From Anammoximicrobium sp032229885 (GTDB taxonomy: Bacteria > Planctomycetota > Planctomycetia > Pirellulales > Pirellulaceae): DNA of 33,276 nt. A program made the translations under genes and the position numbers. The notes beneath the pieces were generated by a model, which was not told the origin of the DNA, did not search any database, and saw only the letters and a list, made by a program, of their open reading frames with translations. Positions 31,703 through 33,276 of the stretch are shown here, piece after piece. How positions within the stretch are numbered: position 1 is the first letter of the stretch; every line of letters begins with the position of its first letter. The stretch is taken from positions 1 to 33,276 of the forward strand of contig JAVYAJ010000317.1 of the NCBI GenBank assembly GCA_032229885.1, in the 5' to 3' direction.

Positions 31703-32345
31703 CGCGGGTCCTGGACACGGCAGACAGGCGACGCACAGCGTCCGCCCGCGCCGTCTCGTGGCGACGGCGCGCTGCCCAAGAACAGGGTGCGGGCCACCCG
31801 TCGGGCCGCGTTGACCTGGCCGAAGCGAGGCTCGCGGTTCTCCAGCTCGGCCGCCTCCGCCCGCTCGCCGTCGATGTCCCGTTCGATCACCGGATCCCAG
31901 CCCGCCGACAGATAATACGTCAGCTCGTTCCGGGCGCCGCCGTCGTACAGCGGCAGGCTGCCGGGCAGGATCATCAGGTCCTTGTTGTCGTCCTTCCACA
32001 GCCGGAAGATCACTTTGGCCATCAGCTTCAGAACGCCCCGCATCCGCTGGAATCCGTCGATGGTCGCCCAGTCTTCGTGCAGCCGGTCGAACACTTCGGG
32101 ATGGATCGGATAGGCCTGCGCCAGGCGGTCGTAGTACCGCCCTTCCTGCGGCTCGCTCGGCAGCTTTGCCCCTTTGGCGACGTAGGCGTCGGCGAACGCG
32201 CGACACACCGTGTCCCACGTCTTGCTATCCCGCACCGGTTCGAACAGCCGCCGGACGATCGCGAACGCCTCTTCCCTGGCGACCGACTTCCACAGCGCGT
32301 GGATCCGGCCGAAGGTCTTCTCCAACGCCCGCAGGGCGGCGGGCA
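31660..32345 (-). pseudogene. DUF499 ATPase, internal fragment
   Basis: The minus-strand frame reads ALEKTFGRIHALWKSVAREEAF, IVRRLFEPV, YPIHPEVFDRLHEDW, FQRMRGVLKLMAKVIF, DLMILPGSLPLYDG, ELTYYLSAGWDPVIERD, DGERAEAAEL and RRVARTLFLGSAPS. I recognise these as consecutive conserved blocks of DUF499 proteins, large ATPases found in defence islands, often beside DUF1156 methylases. Full-length members are around 1,000 residues; only about 190 are present here. The N-terminal ATPase part is missing. Similarity ends near 31762, after which about 33 unrelated residues lead to a stop at 31660, inside the 3' end of the giant gene. The piece is fused in frame to the protease fragment upstream. It is almost certainly not a functional DUF499 protein. 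Confidence 0.75.
31747..31771. terminator. Hairpin downstream of the giant gene; weak terminator candidate
   Basis: A 9-bp perfect stem, CGCGCCGTC (31747-31755) and GACGGCGCG (31763-31771), with a 7-nt loop starts 45 bp after the giant gene's stop. No T-tract follows on either strand, so intrinsic termination is doubtful. It overlaps the point where DUF499 similarity ends on the minus strand, so part of the stem is simply the codons of that conserved segment. Confidence 0.3.
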
Positions 32346-32580
32346 CGGCAAAGTTTAGATTCTGTCCGTCGCGTCGAGTTGCCGTCGCGATGCCTACCAC
32401 GGCGCCATCGCTCGCAAGTACCGGTCCTCCGCTTGAGCCCGCGCTGAGCGGCGCCGTAGTCTGTAGCCACGTAATGTCTGTCTCACTTTCCCTGATTCCG
32501 CTGACGATGCCCTGACTCAGAGAGTTAGTCAAACCGAGCGGGCTTCCGATAACGTAAACATCGGCTCCGACGGCTGGCGT
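32343..32580 (-). pseudogene. HtrA/trypsin-like serine protease, C-terminal half fragment
   Basis: The minus-strand frame reads TPAVGADVYVIGSPLG, LTNSLSQGIVSGIRESETD, LQTTAPLSAGSSGGPV, GAVVGIATATRRDGQNLNFAVP. These are the last strands of an S1-type (HtrA-like) chymotrypsin fold, including the GSSGGP loop with the catalytic serine. The first barrel, with the His and Asp of the triad, is absent, so it cannot be an active protease by itself. Codon choice (CTA, ACT, AGT, TCT) is less GC-rich than in both flanking pieces, which suggests a different origin. The upstream edge is a run of seven A residues (32586-32580 on the minus strand). An internal ATG at 32532 allows an open frame of 290 codons through the DUF499 piece. 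Confidence 0.75.
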
Positions 32581-32586
32581 TTTTTT

Positions 32587-32795
32587 CTTCGATCCGCTCC
32601 TCGGTCCATTCGTCGAAGGTCAGCTGCCTTTCCTTCGTTTTCTTCCGGGGCTTGGCGATCGGTATGAAGTATTGGCTGATCCGGCGGGCGAGTTCGATCT
32701 GGTTGGTGATGCCTTGTTCGTCGAAGCGGAAGTGCCGCTGCGGCTCCTCGAACGGCGAGTTGATGACCGGGTTTTCGATGACAACTTGAGGCACG
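32587..32795 (-). pseudogene. Type III restriction endonuclease-like protein, N-terminal fragment
   Basis: A GTG start at 32795-32793 is preceded by a purine-rich GGGGAAAGG about 10 nt upstream. It begins MPQVVIENPVINSPFEEP, then HFRFDEQGIT, RRISQYFIPIAKPRKK and FDEWTEERIEE. I recognise this as the conserved N terminus of a family of large type III restriction / DEAD-box helicase-nuclease subunits (from memory, BPTD_3080-like), which continue for about 1,000 residues. Here homology stops after about 70 residues, at a run of seven A residues. The natural frame then runs into about 20 unrelated residues and a stop near 32525. The helicase motifs and nuclease site are missing, so it is a truncated relic or the 5' end of a chimera. 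Confidence 0.7.
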
Positions 32796-32969
32796 ACGGC
32801 CCTACCTTTCCCCTGCGGGCCAGCTTGCGGGCCGTGAATCCCAAAATACGGACGCGCCACGCAGACCGGTTTCCGCCCTGCTGCGCCCAAAACCGCAGGA
32901 CGCCTGTTGGCAGTAGCGTAACGGTCACGAGATCAAATTACAACCAAACGACGAGGCGCGTTGGACTCG
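32796..32969. other. Non-coding region upstream of the restriction-enzyme fragment
   Basis: No gene is supported here. The stretch would hold the promoter and leader of the minus-strand fragment that starts at 32795. I see a purine-rich ribosome binding site for it, but no convincing -10/-35 pair. Confidence 0.4.
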
Positions 32970-33140
32970 TAGTTCGTATCATGCGGGCACGATGCGCACA
33001 TCTTGTACAGTGGTCCGTACAGTAAACTTTCGGGTTACTGGCGACGGATACGTTAGAGCCCTAGTTCGTGTCATGCGCGCACGGTGCGCGCATGTTGTAC
33101 ATTGGTCTGTACAGCACACTTGTGAGTTGCTGGCACCGGA
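32970..33140. repeat. Two tandem 79-bp repeats with internal dyads
   Basis: Copies at 32970-33048 and 33062-33140 are offset by 92 bp and match at 64 of 79 positions with no gaps. Each begins TAGTTCGT and ends CCGGA or ACGGA. Each contains a GC-rich dyad followed by two TGTACA-type boxes with a 6-bp spacer: 33004-33009 and 33016-33021 (the second box is CGTACA), and 33096-33101 and 33108-33113 (both perfect). In copy 2 the GC dyad has perfect 10-bp arms, 33073-33082 and 33084-33093, around a single G. No reading frame is conserved. This could be a pair of operator sites, a structured element or an old duplication. Confidence 0.75.
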
Positions 33141-33195
33141 CCGTGTTCGGTGGACGCGGCATTGGACGACTTTTACGTCGCACAGACGACAGAGG

Positions 33196-33276
33196 GCGTG
33201 TTGGCCGAAGGCCATTACCAACGTAGCCTGGGGCAACGCCCCAGGAACCAGAGACGATAGCAACCGTGTTGGCCGA
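33196..33276 (-). repeat. Dispersed hairpin repeat, right inverted copy
   Basis: The GGCC hairpin (33202-33214) is followed by CCTGGGGC-AAC-GCCCCAGG (33227-33245) and the start of another GGCC hairpin (33269-33276, cut by the window end). The period is 68 bp, as in the left copy. The reverse complement aligns with 44-93 over both stems and the CTACG linker. The window ends inside the repeat. Confidence 0.75.

Noticed and set aside
32580..32590. Programmed -1 ribosomal frameshift on A-AAA-AAC
   Set aside because: A -1 slip from the restriction-enzyme frame does not enter the protease frame; a +1 shift or a single-A indel is needed.
32970..33140. CRISPR array
   Set aside because: Only two copies, 79 bp each, about 81% identical, with a 13-bp gap; no spacer pattern and no cas genes.
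32979..33263. 94-codon minus-strand open frame
   Set aside because: It crosses the tandem repeats and the terminal hairpin repeat, is Arg/Cys/Thr-rich, and has no domain.

Overview
The window looks like a piece of a high-GC planctomycete genome, probably a Pirellulales-like lineage. The call rests on an N-terminal LEPR-XLL motif, a C-terminal dockerin-like pair in a giant secreted-type protein, and a dispersed extragenic hairpin repeat of a kind I associate with planctomycetes. No tRNA, rRNA, CRISPR array or intact mobile element was seen. Both window ends lie inside the same hairpin repeat family, in opposite orientations, so the window may be a contig that broke at repeats.

Layout. Positions 1-814 are non-coding: hairpin repeats (8-88 and 332-384), a perfect 14-bp stem-loop (495-526), a short dyad next to a possible -10 box, and a leader ending in a GAGGAG ribosome binding site. 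Positions 815-31702 are one uninterrupted gene for a protein of 10,295 residues (about 1 MDa). From N to C terminus it carries: the LEPR-XLL motif; RTX-type calcium-binding blocks alternating with units resembling the flagellin/FliD IN motif; about 4,500 residues of Ala/Gly/Ser/Thr-rich beta-strand repeats with a paired period near 122 residues; an inserted block of YYV-type modules; a largely non-repetitive beta-rich stretch; three Calx-beta-like units; a second RTX region with unusual His-rich, helix-like inserts; an Ig-like domain; a malectin/carbohydrate-binding-like domain; and a dockerin-like pair. No catalytic domain was recognised. The domain content suggests a calcium-stabilised, extracellular or surface adhesin or scaffold.

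Downstream, on the minus strand (32795-31660), lies a mosaic of three gene fragments: the first ~70 residues of a type III restriction-endonuclease-like protein, the C-terminal half of an HtrA/trypsin-like serine protease, and an internal piece of a DUF499 ATPase. The protease and DUF499 pieces are joined in frame. The restriction-enzyme piece is out of frame by a single A in a run of seven, so one indel would make a continuous chimeric ORF of about 378 codons. Beyond it (32796-33276) there is no gene, but there are two tandem 79-bp repeats with internal dyads and then the terminal hairpin repeat.

The giant gene appears to be a single transcription unit converging on the minus-strand mosaic. 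The mosaic is probably the decayed edge of a defence island, or a recombination or assembly chimera. Nothing in the sequence shows that the two regions work together.
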